DNA of 64,000 nt from Azospirillum sp. B510. GTDB taxonomy: Bacteria > Pseudomonadota > Alphaproteobacteria > Azospirillales > Azospirillaceae. A program made the position numbers and the translations under genes. The notes under the pieces are model-generated. The model was not told where the DNA came from. It made no database searches and saw only the letters and a program-made list of their open reading frames with translations. Shown in pieces: positions 8,401 through 18,221 of the stretch (positions are counted from its first letter, which is position 1; every line of letters begins with the position of its first letter). Where the stretch lies: NCBI RefSeq assembly GCF_000010725.1, contig NC_013855.1, positions 977,501 through 1,041,500 of the forward strand, read 5' to 3'.

Positions 8401-9616
8401 GGAGGCCGGATCCTATTCGGTCCACAGCTGGTTCTATGTCCGCAAATGGATCGTGGCGCTGGCGACCGAGGTGATGCTGGACACCCTCAGCTCGCTCTAC
8501 GCCACCGTCTACATGCGGGCCTGGTACCGGCTGATGGGGGCGAAGATCGGCCGCGACGCGGAGATCTCGACCAACCTCGCCGGCCGCTACGATCTGGTGG
8601 AGATCGGCGAGAAATGCTTTATCGCCGACGAGGTGGTGCTGGGCGACGAGGACATCCGCCGCGGCTGGATGCATCTGCAACCGGTGAAGACCGAGGCCCG
8701 CGTGTTCGTCGGCAACGACGCCGTCGTGCCGCCGGGCGCCTCCATCCCCACCGGCACGCTGATCGGCATCAAGTCGAAGCCGCCGGCCAATGCCGAGATG
8801 CAGGCGGGCGACACCTGGTTCGGCAGCCCGCCGATCAAGCTGCCGGTGCGCCAGAAATTCGACAACGTGTCGGCCAACTGGACCTTCGAGCCGTCGCGCG
8901 GCCGCCGCATCGGCCGCGCCGTGTTCGAGGCCTTCAGCCTGTCGATGCCGTCGATGCTGTTCATCACCTTCGGCACCTTCGCGGTGGAATTCTTCGCCCC
9001 CGCCATCCTGGATGCGCGCTGGGCCGATTTCGCCTGGCAGTTCCTGGCGGTCAGCGTCGCCATCCCGACGGCGATGGTGCTGGTGGTGGCGCTGGTGAAA
9101 TGGCTGCTGATGGGCCGCTACGCCCCCACCATGAAGCCGATGTGGTCGTGGTGGGCGATGCGGACGGAGGCGGTGGCCGTGCTCTACTGGGGTCTGGCCG
9201 GCAAGGTGCTGCTCGACCATCTGCGCGGCACGCCGATGCTGCCCTGGGTCCTTCGCCTGTTCGGCACCAAATTCGGCCAGGGCGTCTACATGGACACCAC
9301 CGACATCACCGAGTTCGATTGCGTGTCGGTCGGCGATTACTGCGCCATCAACGCCCTGTCCGCCCTCCAGACCCATCTGTACGAGGACCGGGTGATGAAG
9401 GTCGGCCGGGTGTCGGTCGGGACCGGCGTCACCGTCGGGGCCGGCGCCACGGTGTTGTACGACACCCATGTCGGTGACTTCGCCCGCCTGGGTCCGCTGA
9501 CCCTGGTGATGAAGGGCGAGGAAATCCCGGCCCACGGCGACTGGGTCGGCGCCCCGGCGGAACCGGCTCCGCAAGCCCATGCGGCGCCCCACGGGCGGGT
9601 CAGGGCGGCGGCGTAA
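5498..9616 (+). CDS. Pls/PosA-family NRPS-like protein (A-T plus membrane/hexapeptide C-terminus)
   Basis: A 1372-residue single-module enzyme. The adenylation domain (about residues 45-545) has YTSGSTGKPKG, YGPTEAT and YRSGD. The carrier domain (about 560-630) has DLGGHSLLAARF. The long C-terminus (about 655-1372) alternates pairs of hydrophobic helices with left-handed beta-helix (hexapeptide) segments in three related units (near 755-860, 1020-1095 and 1245-1340). This is the architecture of the Pls/PosA NRPS terminal domain, known from epsilon-poly-lysine synthetase. There is no condensation or thioesterase domain. The pocket code read by hand is DLEDIGSVVK; acidic residues at two pocket positions hint at a basic amino acid. 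The GTG start at 5498 is preceded by GGAAGG. The gene is monocistronic, bounded by a strong terminator. The product is unknown, and nothing links it to the NRPS locus at 25-56 kb. Confidence 0.92.
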   Translation: MTLLTARANGPTDVSPAGQSAISAPWTATPSVPTLSGPIDPSLRRDELLSDIPQATAAAHPDRTAIIYEGRRVTYAELDARANRVARGLRARGIGHGCFVGLWMARSLDLHVALLGILKAGAAYLPFDADAPAERVAISLTDCAAPAILIDLVTGAKAAALAEAGADVRLLRIGDVLGEDERPFDLRADGVTPDSPAYAIYTSGSTGKPKGIVISHRNICHYLRAANSVYGITADDVAFQGASVAFDLSLEEIFVPYLAGATLWVASRQVLDEADRLADVLTEAGVTVLDTVPTLLAMLPKDVPSLRVVILGGEACPPAVASRWCRPGRRLFNSYGPTEATVVATVAEVHPDSPVTIGRPIPNYTCYVVDEALKPVAPGTQGELLIGGPGVAQGYLGRPELTAEKFIANPFRSGAQGPLPDPLLYRSGDAVSVDADGNLRFHGRIDDQVKIRGFRLELGEIEAKLTELPGIAQATVVLRNDNGLDRLVAFLVAQPGASLDKTALRDALRAQLPAYMVPAHYEQVAELPRLTSGKADRKTLQAMALTEDAGSSEQEEPRGPTEAILLEAARRVFPGQSIPLEGDFFLDLGGHSLLAARFVSAVRETAGLASLTLQDVYAARTLRAMAERLDAKAPAGPAAKPADLSFDPPPLARRLLCGLAQAAALPIVLGLMTMQWLGVFVSYMLLSDEDAGIFGEITTLFGVYIVINIATVAIAIAAKWLIIGRTKPGRYPLWGVYYYRWWLAQRFIALVHLKWFQGSPVMRLFLRALGARIGANAMIGEFESGAIDLVGIGAGASTGGKVKLANAEVIGNELVIGTIEIGEDAYVGTSCVIGHDTVVGKGTELADLTALAAGTHTGDYESWDGSPARKVGAVDRAALATEPAAGLVKRVTQGVIYLAALVALPPVALFPIFPAFYLFDKFDSWMGGVFKVNYLYYVPAIAWPTAMFLVAFTVLLIAAMRWIVLPKVEAGSYSVHSWFYVRKWIVALATEVMLDTLSSLYATVYMRAWYRLMGAKIGRDAEISTNLAGRYDLVEIGEKCFIADEVVLGDEDIRRGWMHLQPVKTEARVFVGNDAVVPPGASIPTGTLIGIKSKPPANAEMQAGDTWFGSPPIKLPVRQKFDNVSANWTFEPSRGRRIGRAVFEAFSLSMPSMLFITFGTFAVEFFAPAILDARWADFAWQFLAVSVAIPTAMVLVVALVKWLLMGRYAPTMKPMWSWWAMRTEAVAVLYWGLAGKVLLDHLRGTPMLPWVLRLFGTKFGQGVYMDTTDITEFDCVSVGDYCAINALSALQTHLYEDRVMKVGRVSVGTGVTVGAGATVLYDTHVGDFARLGPLTLVMKGEEIPAHGDWVGAPAEPAPQAHAAPHGRVRAAA

Positions 9617-9635
9617 ACAGCCGACTTCGGTGACG

Positions 9636-9683
9636 AAAAGAAAAGGCTGGTCATACCATTGCGGTGTGCCGGCCTTTTCTTTT
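9636..9683. terminator. Strong rho-independent terminator
   Basis: AAAAGAAAAGGC at 9636-9647 pairs perfectly with GCCTTTTCTTTT at 9672-9683, and the stem can extend inward by about 3 more pairs. A-rich and T-rich flanks make it effective in both directions. It lies 20 bases after the Pls/PosA-like gene stop. Confidence 0.85.
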
Positions 9684-9791
9684 GCCTGTCTTCGGCGGAC
9701 GACAAAGCGCCGCGCATGGTTACTCGCGCCGATGGTTGTCTCCGCCCCGCAGCGGTGTATAAGGGGGGCCGAGCGCGGTCTGCCCCCTTCG

Positions 9792-9809
9792 CGCGCCCGG
9801 CCGGGCGCG
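9792..9809. promoter_or_regulatory. 18-bp perfect G+C palindrome in the fumarase leader
   Basis: CGCGCCCGG at 9792-9800 is followed directly by its complement CCGGGCGCG at 9801-9809, 50 bases before the fumarase ATG. It could be a repressor site or a 5'-UTR structure. In DNA this G+C rich, chance symmetry is possible. Confidence 0.25.
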
Positions 9810-9859
9810 TCCCGCGGAGGCGAATGGCAGCCGTTGGATCGAGACGAAGGAACGCCCCA

Positions 9860-11485
9860 ATGCCCGACGACATCGCCTCAGCCCGCGGCCTGTTTCCGCT
9901 CGCCAAGGACGACACGACCTACCGCAAGCTGACCTCGGATCATGTCTCGGTCGTCGAGTTCGACGGCGAGCAAATCCTGAAGGTCGAGCCGGAGGGTCTG
10001 CGCCTGCTGGCCGAGGCCGCCTTCTCCGACATCAACCATCTGCTGCGTCCGGGCCATCTGGCCCAGCTCGCCAAGATCCTGGACGATCCGGAGGCGTCGG
10101 CCAACGACCGCTTCGTGGCGCTCGACCTGCTGAAGAACGCCAACATCGCCGCCGCCGGCACCCTGCCGATGTGCCAGGACACCGGCACCGCCATCATCAT
10201 GGGCAAGAAGGGCCGCCGCGTCTGGACCAAGGGCGGCGACGAGACCGCCCTGTCGGAGGGTGCGCGCGACGCCTATCTGAAGCGCAACCTGCGCTACAGC
10301 CAGCTGGCGCCGATCTCCATGTATGAGGAGAAGAACACCCGCAACAACCTGCCGGCGCAGATCGACCTCTATTCCGAGGGCGAGGACTATTACAAGTTCC
10401 TGTTCATGGCCAAGGGCGGCGGGTCGGCCAACAAGACCTTCCTGCATCAGGCCACGCCGTCGGTGCTGGCGCCCGACCGGCTGCTGAAGTTCCTGGAAGA
10501 CAAGATCCGCTATCTCGGCACCTCGGCCTGTCCGCCCTACCATCTCGCCATCGTCATCGGCGGCCTGTCGGCGGAGCAGAATCTGAAGACGGTGAAGCTG
10601 GCCTCGGCCCGCTATCTCGACAATCTGCCGACCGAGGGCGGCGAGGACGCGCACGCCTTCCGCGATCTGGCGATGGAGGCCGAGGTCCACAAGCTGACCC
10701 AGAACATGGGCATCGGCGCCCAGTTCGGCGGCAAGTATTTCTGCCACGATGTCCGCGTCATCCGCCTGCCGCGCCACGGCGCCTCGATGCCGATCGGCAT
10801 CGGCGTGTCCTGCTCGGCCGACCGTCAGGCGGTGGGCAAGATCACCAGGGACGGCATCTTCCTGGAACAGCTGGAGACCGATCCGGCCCAGTATCTGCCG
10901 GAGATCGGCGACGAGCATCTTTCGGGCGAGGTCGTCAGGATCGACCTCAACCAGCCGATGGAGCGGATCCGCGCCACATTGAGTCAGTACCCGATCCGCA
11001 CCCGCCTGTCGCTGACCGGCCCGCTGATCGTCGCCCGCGATCTGGCCCATGCCAAGCTGCGCGCCCGGCTGGACGCCGGCGAGCCGCTGCCGGATTACTT
11101 CAAGAACCACCCGATCTATTACGCCGGCCCGGCCAAGACGCCGGAAGGCTACGCCTCGGGCTCCTTCGGGCCGACCACGGCCGGCCGCATGGACAGCTTC
11201 GTCGATCAGTTCCAGGCGGCGGGCGGCTCCATGGTCATGCTGGCCAAGGGCAACCGCAGCCCCGAGGTGACGGCGGCCTGCAAGCAGCATGGCGGCTTCT
11301 ATCTCGGCTCGATCGGCGGCGCCGCCGCCCGTCTGGCCCAGGACTGCATCAAGAAGGTGGAATGCGTCGAGTATCCCGAACTCGGCATGGAAGCCATCTG
11401 GCGCATCGAGGTCGAGGATTTCCCCGCCTTCATCATCGTCGACGACAAGGGCAACGACTTCTTCAAGGAGTTGAAGCTGGCCTGA
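9860..11485 (+). CDS. fumA: Class I (iron-sulfur) fumarate hydratase
   Basis: A 541-residue 4Fe-4S fumarase that interconverts fumarate and malate in the TCA cycle. Three cluster-ligand cysteines are visible at residues 105 (PMCQDTGTA), 224 (SACPPYH) and 318 (VSCSADRQ), which is the spacing expected for class I fumarases. N-terminal alpha and C-terminal beta regions are fused in one chain, and the beta part contains GPTTAGRMD. The ATG at 9860 has GAAGGA about 9 bases upstream; longer in-frame extension would run into the preceding terminator and is rejected. A strong hairpin terminator follows. The gene appears monocistronic and cytoplasmic. Confidence 0.96.
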   Translation: MPDDIASARGLFPLAKDDTTYRKLTSDHVSVVEFDGEQILKVEPEGLRLLAEAAFSDINHLLRPGHLAQLAKILDDPEASANDRFVALDLLKNANIAAAGTLPMCQDTGTAIIMGKKGRRVWTKGGDETALSEGARDAYLKRNLRYSQLAPISMYEEKNTRNNLPAQIDLYSEGEDYYKFLFMAKGGGSANKTFLHQATPSVLAPDRLLKFLEDKIRYLGTSACPPYHLAIVIGGLSAEQNLKTVKLASARYLDNLPTEGGEDAHAFRDLAMEAEVHKLTQNMGIGAQFGGKYFCHDVRVIRLPRHGASMPIGIGVSCSADRQAVGKITRDGIFLEQLETDPAQYLPEIGDEHLSGEVVRIDLNQPMERIRATLSQYPIRTRLSLTGPLIVARDLAHAKLRARLDAGEPLPDYFKNHPIYYAGPAKTPEGYASGSFGPTTAGRMDSFVDQFQAAGGSMVMLAKGNRSPEVTAACKQHGGFYLGSIGGAAARLAQDCIKKVECVEYPELGMEAIWRIEVEDFPAFIIVDDKGNDFFKELKLA

Positions 11486-11504
11486 TCGGGACTGCCGGGA
11501 TGTG

Positions 11505-11543
11505 AAAGGGCGCGGCGCCTTGCGAGAGGTCCCGCGCCCTTTT
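11505..11543 (+). terminator. Rho-independent terminator after the fumarase gene
   Basis: AAAGGGCGCGG at 11505-11515 pairs with CCGCGCCCTTT at 11532-11542 (11 bp, 16-base loop), ending in TTTT. It begins 20 bases after the fumarase stop. Confidence 0.8.
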
Positions 11544-11612
11544 CCTGTCCGCTTGCGGGATGGCACCGGGGGCGCCTATCTTCACTGCATCGGGATCGGG
11601 GAGGACTATCCA

Positions 11613-11855
11613 ATGGACGGTGTCTATGACCGGCGCGCGCCGAAGCGGGACGTCACGCTGTCGCTGGACGAGGATATCCTGATGCGCGCCAAGTCCCTTC
11701 CCGGCGACCTGTCGGAGCGGGTTGAAAGGCTGCTGGCCGACGAGGTTGCCAAGGCGGAGCGGGAGCGTCGCCTGGATGAAGTGATCGAAGCCTGGAACCG
11801 GTTCGATGAGAAGCATGGGTCCTTTGCCGACCAGTATGTCGATGACATCTTATGA
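11613..11855 (+). CDS. ccdA: CcdA-like type II antitoxin
   Basis: An 80-residue protein. The N-terminal part is ribbon-helix-helix-like (RRAPKRDVTLSLDEDILMRAKSL) and the C-terminus is acidic (WNRFDEKHGSFADQYVDDI), the pattern of CcdA antitoxins that bind CcdB and the operon's own promoter. The ATG at 11613 follows GGAGG at a good distance; an extension to 11502 would run through the terminator. It overlaps the next gene by ATGA (4 bases), the standard antitoxin-toxin arrangement. Autoregulation is expected from the family but not shown. Confidence 0.9.
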   Translation: MDGVYDRRAPKRDVTLSLDEDILMRAKSLPGDLSERVERLLADEVAKAERERRLDEVIEAWNRFDEKHGSFADQYVDDIL

Positions 11856-12169
11856 GCCAGTTCGACGTCCATAGAAACAACGGTGCCCATCGCCAGACCA
11901 ATCCGTTTGTGGTTGTCATTCAGTCGCGGAGGTTTGACGGAGCACGCAGCCGCGTCGTCATTCCCATGGTCGACAAGCGTGCAAATCCTCCCATCGATCC
12001 GCAACTGAACCCGTCCTTTGAAATCGACGGAATCCCAGTGGTTCTTCATCCGTTGCAGACCGTCTCCATGCGTGCCGACCAACTCGGCAGGAAGGTCTGC
12101 TCGCTTGCCGACGACAGCGACCGCATCATAGCCGCCATCGACCTCCTGATTTCCAGCGCCTGGGGATGA
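11852..12169 (+). CDS. ccdB: CcdB-like type II toxin (gyrase-targeting family)
   Basis: A 105-residue protein starting in the overlap with ccdA. It shows the CcdB layout: MSQFDVHRN, a central SRVVIPMVD strand region, NPSFEIDGIPVVLHPLQ, and a C-terminal segment ending DRIIAAIDLLISSAWG. F-plasmid CcdB ends in a Trp-Gly-Ile that contacts DNA gyrase. Here the protein ends in Trp-Gly, so the gyrase-contact tail is kept but one residue shorter. The pair is likely chromosomal, as no plasmid maintenance genes are nearby. Confidence 0.9.
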   Translation: MSQFDVHRNNGAHRQTNPFVVVIQSRRFDGARSRVVIPMVDKRANPPIDPQLNPSFEIDGIPVVLHPLQTVSMRADQLGRKVCSLADDSDRIIAAIDLLISSAWG

Positions 12170-12176
12170 GTAGCCC

Positions 12177-12857
12177 GTGACACCCGCCCAAATCCAAGAC
12201 CGCATCCTGTACCGCGACGGGCTGATGCTGATCCTCGACAAGCCCGCCGGCCTGCCGGTCCATGCCGGCCCCGCCGGCGGGCCCAATCTGGAGCGGCATT
12301 TCGACGCGCTACGCTTCGGTTTCCCCAAGCCGCCGTCGCTTGCCCACCGGCTGGACCGCGATACTTCCGGCTGCCTGATCCTCGGCCGCCATGCCAAGGC
12401 GCTGCGCAAGATCGGCATCCTGTTCCAGAACGGCAAGGTCGATAAGACCTATTGGGCGGTGGTGGCCGGCGGCCCGCCGCAGGACTCCGGACGGATCGAA
12501 CTGCCGCTCGCAAAAATCTCCAACAAGACAGGCGGCTGGCGCATCGTCGGCTCCCCCGACGGACAGTCGGCGGTGACCGACTATGTCGTGCGCGGTCAGG
12601 CCGACGGCCTGACTTGGCTGGAGTTGACGCCGCACACCGGCCGCACCCACCAGATCCGCGTCCATTGCGCCTCCATCGGCTGCCCGCTGATCGGCGACCC
12701 GCAATATGGCGGGCCGGAGGGCAAGCCGCTGCATCTGCATTCGCGCGCCATCTCGCTGCCGCTCTACCCGAAACGCGATCCGGTCGGCGCCGTGGCGCCG
12801 GTGCCACCGCATATGCGGGCCGCACTGGAAGCCTGCGGTTTCAGCGAGATCGCCTGA
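12177..12857 (+). CDS. RluA-family RNA pseudouridine synthase
   Basis: A 226-residue enzyme that converts uridine to pseudouridine in rRNA or tRNA. The catalytic motif HRLDRDTSG is present with Asp60, along with LILDKPAGLPVH near the start and HTGRTHQIRVH with PLIGDPQYGG later. There is no S4 domain, so it is the short RluA/TruC-like type. The GTG start at 12177 lies 7 bases after the ccdB stop, so it may be read through from the ccdAB transcript. The target RNA is unknown. Confidence 0.9.
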   Translation: MTPAQIQDRILYRDGLMLILDKPAGLPVHAGPAGGPNLERHFDALRFGFPKPPSLAHRLDRDTSGCLILGRHAKALRKIGILFQNGKVDKTYWAVVAGGPPQDSGRIELPLAKISNKTGGWRIVGSPDGQSAVTDYVVRGQADGLTWLELTPHTGRTHQIRVHCASIGCPLIGDPQYGGPEGKPLHLHSRAISLPLYPKRDPVGAVAPVPPHMRAALEACGFSEIA

Positions 12858-13010
12858 CCCTATCCTTTACGCGCGGATCCCGCCGCAACCGTTGCTCCGC
12901 CGCCGCGGGGTGCCCCATGATGCCGCGGTTGCGGCCCCCGGAATGCCCGGTGGAGTGACGAGCCCGACGGCGAGGGGAATGGCCGCGGAATTTGGCCGGG
13001 GGAAAGGCGC

Positions 13011-14459
13011 ATGATACCGATGGGGACGACCGCCACCCGCTGGATGACCTTGCGCTATGCCCTGGCGCTGACGCTGATCGCGCTGGGCACCCTGGCCGGC
13101 TTCATCATGACCGAACGGGTGATCGGCCAACATGAGCGCATGCTGGAGATCGTCAATGTTTCCGGACGGCAGCGCATGCTGTCCCAGCGGACCGCCCTGC
13201 TGGTGGAACAGCTGAAGACGGCGACCGATCCGACGACACGTGTCGACCTCTCCCGCCGGCTGGAGAGCACGACCGACCTGTTCGAAGCGGCCCACCGCCG
13301 GCTGAACGGCCGGGCCCGGCCGGATGAGGGGGCGCCGCTGGCCCCGCCGCCGCAGGACCTGTTCCGCGACGGCCCCGATCCGCTGGACGTGATGGTCGCC
13401 GAGCATGTCGCCGCCCTGCGCCGGGTCATCGCCGCCGCGGCGGCCGGCCAGCCGCCGGACCCGGCGGAGGCCGACCACATCACCGCCCAGGCGCTCGGCC
13501 CGCTGCTCGACCGTTTGGAAGAGATGGTGGCGCTCTACCAGGAGGAGGGGGAGGCCGGCTTCCACACCCTGCATCGGCTGGGGCTGGCGGCGTTGCTGGT
13601 CACCCTGCTGATCCTGGTGGCGGAGGCGCTGGCGATCTTCCGGCCGATGACCCGGCAGGTGCGCCGGCAATTCACCGAAATCCTGCGCATGGCCGAGACC
13701 ATCGAGCGGGCCAACGCGACGCTGGAACAGCAGGTGCGCGAACGGACGGCGGAATTGCACGCCGCCAAGACCGTGGCGGAGCAAGCCCATCGCGCCAAGT
13801 CGCGCTTCCTCGCCCACGCCAGCCACGATCTGCAACAGCCGTTGCAAGCCATCGGCATGTTCACCGGCATGCTGGAACGCCAGCCGCAGAGTGGCAAGGC
13901 GGCGGTTCTGCTGAGCGACCTGAAGGCGGCGCAACGGTCGATGCGCGACCTGCTGACCGCCATCCTCGACATTTCCAAACTGGAATCGGGGGTGGTGACC
14001 CCGAAGCCCGCCGAGATGCTCCTCTCTCCCCTGTTCGCCCAGTTGGAGGCCGAATTCGCCGGACAAGCCGAGGCGAAGGGGCTGCGGCTGCGCGCCGTCC
14101 CGACCAACGCGGTGGTGCGCAGCGATCCCGCCCTGCTGGAGCGCATCGTCCGCAACCTGATCGCCAACGCCATCCGTTATACCGAGACCGGCGGCGTGCT
14201 GGTGGGCTGCCGGACCCGCGGCGGACGGTTGTGGATCGAGGTCCATGATACCGGGCGCGGCATCGCCGAACCGGACCGCCGCCGCATCTTCGAGGAGTTC
14301 GTCCAGCTCGACCGTCCCGACCGCGACCGCAGCGAAGGGATCGGCCTCGGCCTCGCCATCGTCGACCGGCTGGCGCGGCTGCTCGACCATCCGCTGACCT
14401 TGCGCTCGACCGAGGGGCGCGGAACCGTGTTCGCCGTGGGGGTGCCGTTGGCGGGGTGA
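13011..14459 (+). CDS. Sensor histidine kinase with PilJ/NarX-like N-terminal domain
   Basis: A 482-residue membrane kinase. TM1 is at about residues 13-35. A periplasmic domain with the NarX/PilJ signature follows (VNVSGRQRMLSQRTALLVEQL, about 45-65). TM2 lies near 185-210, then a coiled-coil linker, an HisKA H-box with phosphoacceptor His272 (HASHDLQQPL) and a HATPase domain with N-box (RNLIANAIRY), G1 (DTGRGI) and G2 (GIGLGLAIV). The H-box with LQQPLQAI resembles hybrid kinases usually fused to receivers, but no receiver is present. No response regulator is adjacent, so it is an orphan here. The signal is unknown. Confidence 0.92.
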   Translation: MIPMGTTATRWMTLRYALALTLIALGTLAGFIMTERVIGQHERMLEIVNVSGRQRMLSQRTALLVEQLKTATDPTTRVDLSRRLESTTDLFEAAHRRLNGRARPDEGAPLAPPPQDLFRDGPDPLDVMVAEHVAALRRVIAAAAAGQPPDPAEADHITAQALGPLLDRLEEMVALYQEEGEAGFHTLHRLGLAALLVTLLILVAEALAIFRPMTRQVRRQFTEILRMAETIERANATLEQQVRERTAELHAAKTVAEQAHRAKSRFLAHASHDLQQPLQAIGMFTGMLERQPQSGKAAVLLSDLKAAQRSMRDLLTAILDISKLESGVVTPKPAEMLLSPLFAQLEAEFAGQAEAKGLRLRAVPTNAVVRSDPALLERIVRNLIANAIRYTETGGVLVGCRTRGGRLWIEVHDTGRGIAEPDRRRIFEEFVQLDRPDRDRSEGIGLGLAIVDRLARLLDHPLTLRSTEGRGTVFAVGVPLAG

Positions 14460-14475
14460 TATTGTCGCTTATACA

Positions 14476-14509
14476 GGAACAATATGGTGTCATATATCCA
14501 GATTGTTCC
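14476..14509. promoter_or_regulatory. Inverted repeat upstream of the pirin gene
   Basis: GGAACAATATGG (14476-14487) and CCAGATTGTTCC (14498-14509) form 12-bp arms with one mismatch around a 10-base A/T-rich spacer. It sits 70 bases before the pirin ATG in an unusually A/T-rich patch, as expected for an operator. It also follows the kinase stop by 17 bases, so a terminator role is possible though no T-run follows. Confidence 0.5.
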
Positions 14510-14579
14510 CAAATCCCTCCGGTGCCAAATTCCCCTCCAGACGAAGGCACACACCCCAACGGCAAAGGAGGGTTCCACC

Positions 14580-15278
14580 ATGATCACCATTCGCCACCGC
14601 GACGAGCGTGGGGTCGCCAACATGGGTTGGCTGAACAGCAACCACAGCTTCTCGTTCGGTCACTATTTCGATCCGGCGCATATGGGCTTCCGCGCGCTGC
14701 GGGTCATCAACGAGGACCGGGTGATCCCCGGCGCCGGTTTTCCCACCCACGGACATGCCAATATGGAGATCGTCTCCTATGTGCTGAACGGCGCGCTGGA
14801 GCATAAGGACTCCATCGGCACCGGGTCGGTGATCCGTCCGGGCGAGGTCCAGGTGATGAGCGCCGGCCGTGGCATCCGCCACAGCGAATACAACGCATCG
14901 GATACGGAGCCGGTGCATTTCCTCCAGATCTGGATCCTGCCGGAGGCCAACAATCTGGCGCCCGGTTATCAGCAGGCGGACTTCCCGGCCGAGGGCAAGC
15001 GCGGCGCGCTGAAGCTGGTCGGGTCGCGTGACGGGCGCGACGGCAGCGTCCTCATCCATCAGGATGTCGATCTCTATGCCGCCCTGCTGGATGGCGAGGA
15101 GAGCGCCACCCTGCCGCTGCGTCCCGGCCGCCACGCCTGGGTCCAGGTCGCCCGCGGCCGGGTCCATCTGAACGGCACGCTGCTGAAGGCCGGGGACGGG
15201 GCCGCGCTGAGCGATGAGCAGGCGGTGACGCTCGACCGGGCCGACGATGCGGAGGTCCTGGTCTTCGACCTCGCCTGA
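14580..15278 (+). CDS. Pirin family protein (YhaK/PirA-like bicupin)
   Basis: A 232-residue cupin protein. The N-terminal pirin domain carries the conserved metal ligands in PTHGHANMEIVSYVL and GIRHSEYN. The region LQIWILP-(N)-PGYQQ is characteristic, and the C-terminal domain is pirin_C-like. Family members bind Fe or Ni, and some act as quercetin 2,3-dioxygenases or redox sensors; its own activity cannot be deduced. The ATG at 14580 is fixed by a strong AAAGGAGGG ribosome-binding site 7 bases upstream; a longer frame from 14484 would cut through the operator-like repeat. Single gene. Confidence 0.93.
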   Translation: MITIRHRDERGVANMGWLNSNHSFSFGHYFDPAHMGFRALRVINEDRVIPGAGFPTHGHANMEIVSYVLNGALEHKDSIGTGSVIRPGEVQVMSAGRGIRHSEYNASDTEPVHFLQIWILPEANNLAPGYQQADFPAEGKRGALKLVGSRDGRDGSVLIHQDVDLYAALLDGEESATLPLRPGRHAWVQVARGRVHLNGTLLKAGDGAALSDEQAVTLDRADDAEVLVFDLA

Positions 15279-15317
15279 AGCCGCGGGAAACCGGAGCGAG
15301 GTCGGGGCATCGACGCG

Positions 15318-15343
15318 GTCAGGTGCCCGTGAAGGCACCTGAC
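15318..15343. terminator. Stem-loop between convergent pirin and P-type ATPase genes
   Basis: GTCAGGTGCC at 15318-15327 pairs perfectly with GGCACCTGAC at 15334-15343 around a 6-base loop. It lies in the 106-base gap between two convergent stops, so it can end both transcripts. There is no T-run on either side. Confidence 0.6.
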
Positions 15344-15384
15344 TGGTCATCGGCTCCATGCGTCGAATCGCGGTTTCGCAAGCC

Positions 15385-17652
<2,268 letters not shown>

Positions 17653-17682
17653 GGCAGGCCCCCTTGTCGATGTGCCGCCACG

Positions 17683-17713
17683 ACCGTACATTCTCTAGCG
17701 ACTGGAGGATCAA
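17683..17713 (-). promoter_or_regulatory. MerR-type promoter/operator of the metal ATPase
   Basis: Reading the minus strand, a -35-like TTGATC (17713-17708) and a -10-like TACGGT (17688-17683) are separated by 19 bases. The overlong spacer typical of MerR-activated promoters contains an inverted repeat, CTCCAG-TCG-CTAGAG, with one mismatch (17707-17693). The MerR-family protein encoded divergently is the expected activator. Confidence 0.8.
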
Positions 17714-17728
17714 GGGGGAAAATTCATC

Positions 17729-18151
17729 ATGAGCGCTCTGACGATCGGCAGCCTTTCGACCCAGGCCGGGGTGAAGATTCCGACCATCCGCTATTACGAG
17801 AGCATCGGATTGCTGCGCCCGCCGTCACGAACCGACAGCAACCGCCGGACCTATGACGCCGCCGCGGTGCGCCGGCTGCGCTTCATCCGGCACGCCCGCG
17901 AACTGGGCTTCGAGGTCGACGCCATCCGCCAACTGCTGATGCTGGCCGACGATCCGGGACAGTCCTGCGAGGCGGCCGACGCCCTCGCCCGTGCGCATCT
18001 GGCCGACATCGAGTCGAAGATCCGGCGCCTACAGGCGCTTCAGGCCGAGGTCCGGCAGATGGTGAACCAATGCGCGCAAGGAGAGGTGCGCAGTTGCCAT
18101 GTGATCGAGGTCCTGGCCGACCATGCCCATTGCCTGCACGAGCATCATTGA
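17729..18151 (+). CDS. MerR family metal-responsive regulator (ZntR/CadR-like)
   Basis: A 140-residue regulator. The N-terminal MerR helix-turn-helix (TIGSLSTQAGVKIPTIRYYESIGLL) is followed by a long dimerisation helix and a metal loop. Cys80, Cys115 and Cys123 sit at metal-sensing positions. A Cys at the start of the dimer helix (Cys80) is typical of divalent-metal sensors, whereas the copper sensor CueR has Ser there. The C-terminus is rich in His (HAHCLHEHH), which may add ligands. It is divergent from the P-type ATPase and separated by the 19-bp-spacer promoter it should activate. The exact metal (Zn, Cd or Pb) is not decided by sequence. Confidence 0.93.
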   Translation: MSALTIGSLSTQAGVKIPTIRYYESIGLLRPPSRTDSNRRTYDAAAVRRLRFIRHARELGFEVDAIRQLLMLADDPGQSCEAADALARAHLADIESKIRRLQALQAEVRQMVNQCAQGEVRSCHVIEVLADHAHCLHEHH

Positions 18152-18173
18152 CGGCGGGCATCATTGACGGCGG
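18142..18173. repeat. 16-bp tandem direct repeat spanning the MerR stop
   Basis: GCATCATTGACGGCGG occurs twice head to tail (18142-18157 and 18158-18173). The first copy contains the TGA stop of the MerR gene. Probably a small replication-slippage duplication; it leaves the protein unchanged. Confidence 0.8.
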
Positions 18174-18221
18174 GCATCGCGGCGACCACGGGCGAGGGGC
18201 GCGGTGGAACCGCCAGCCGCC

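Noticed and set aside
18142..18173. Short tandem repeat as a CRISPR-like element
   Set aside because: Only two adjoining units without spacers; no array or cas gene anywhere in the window.
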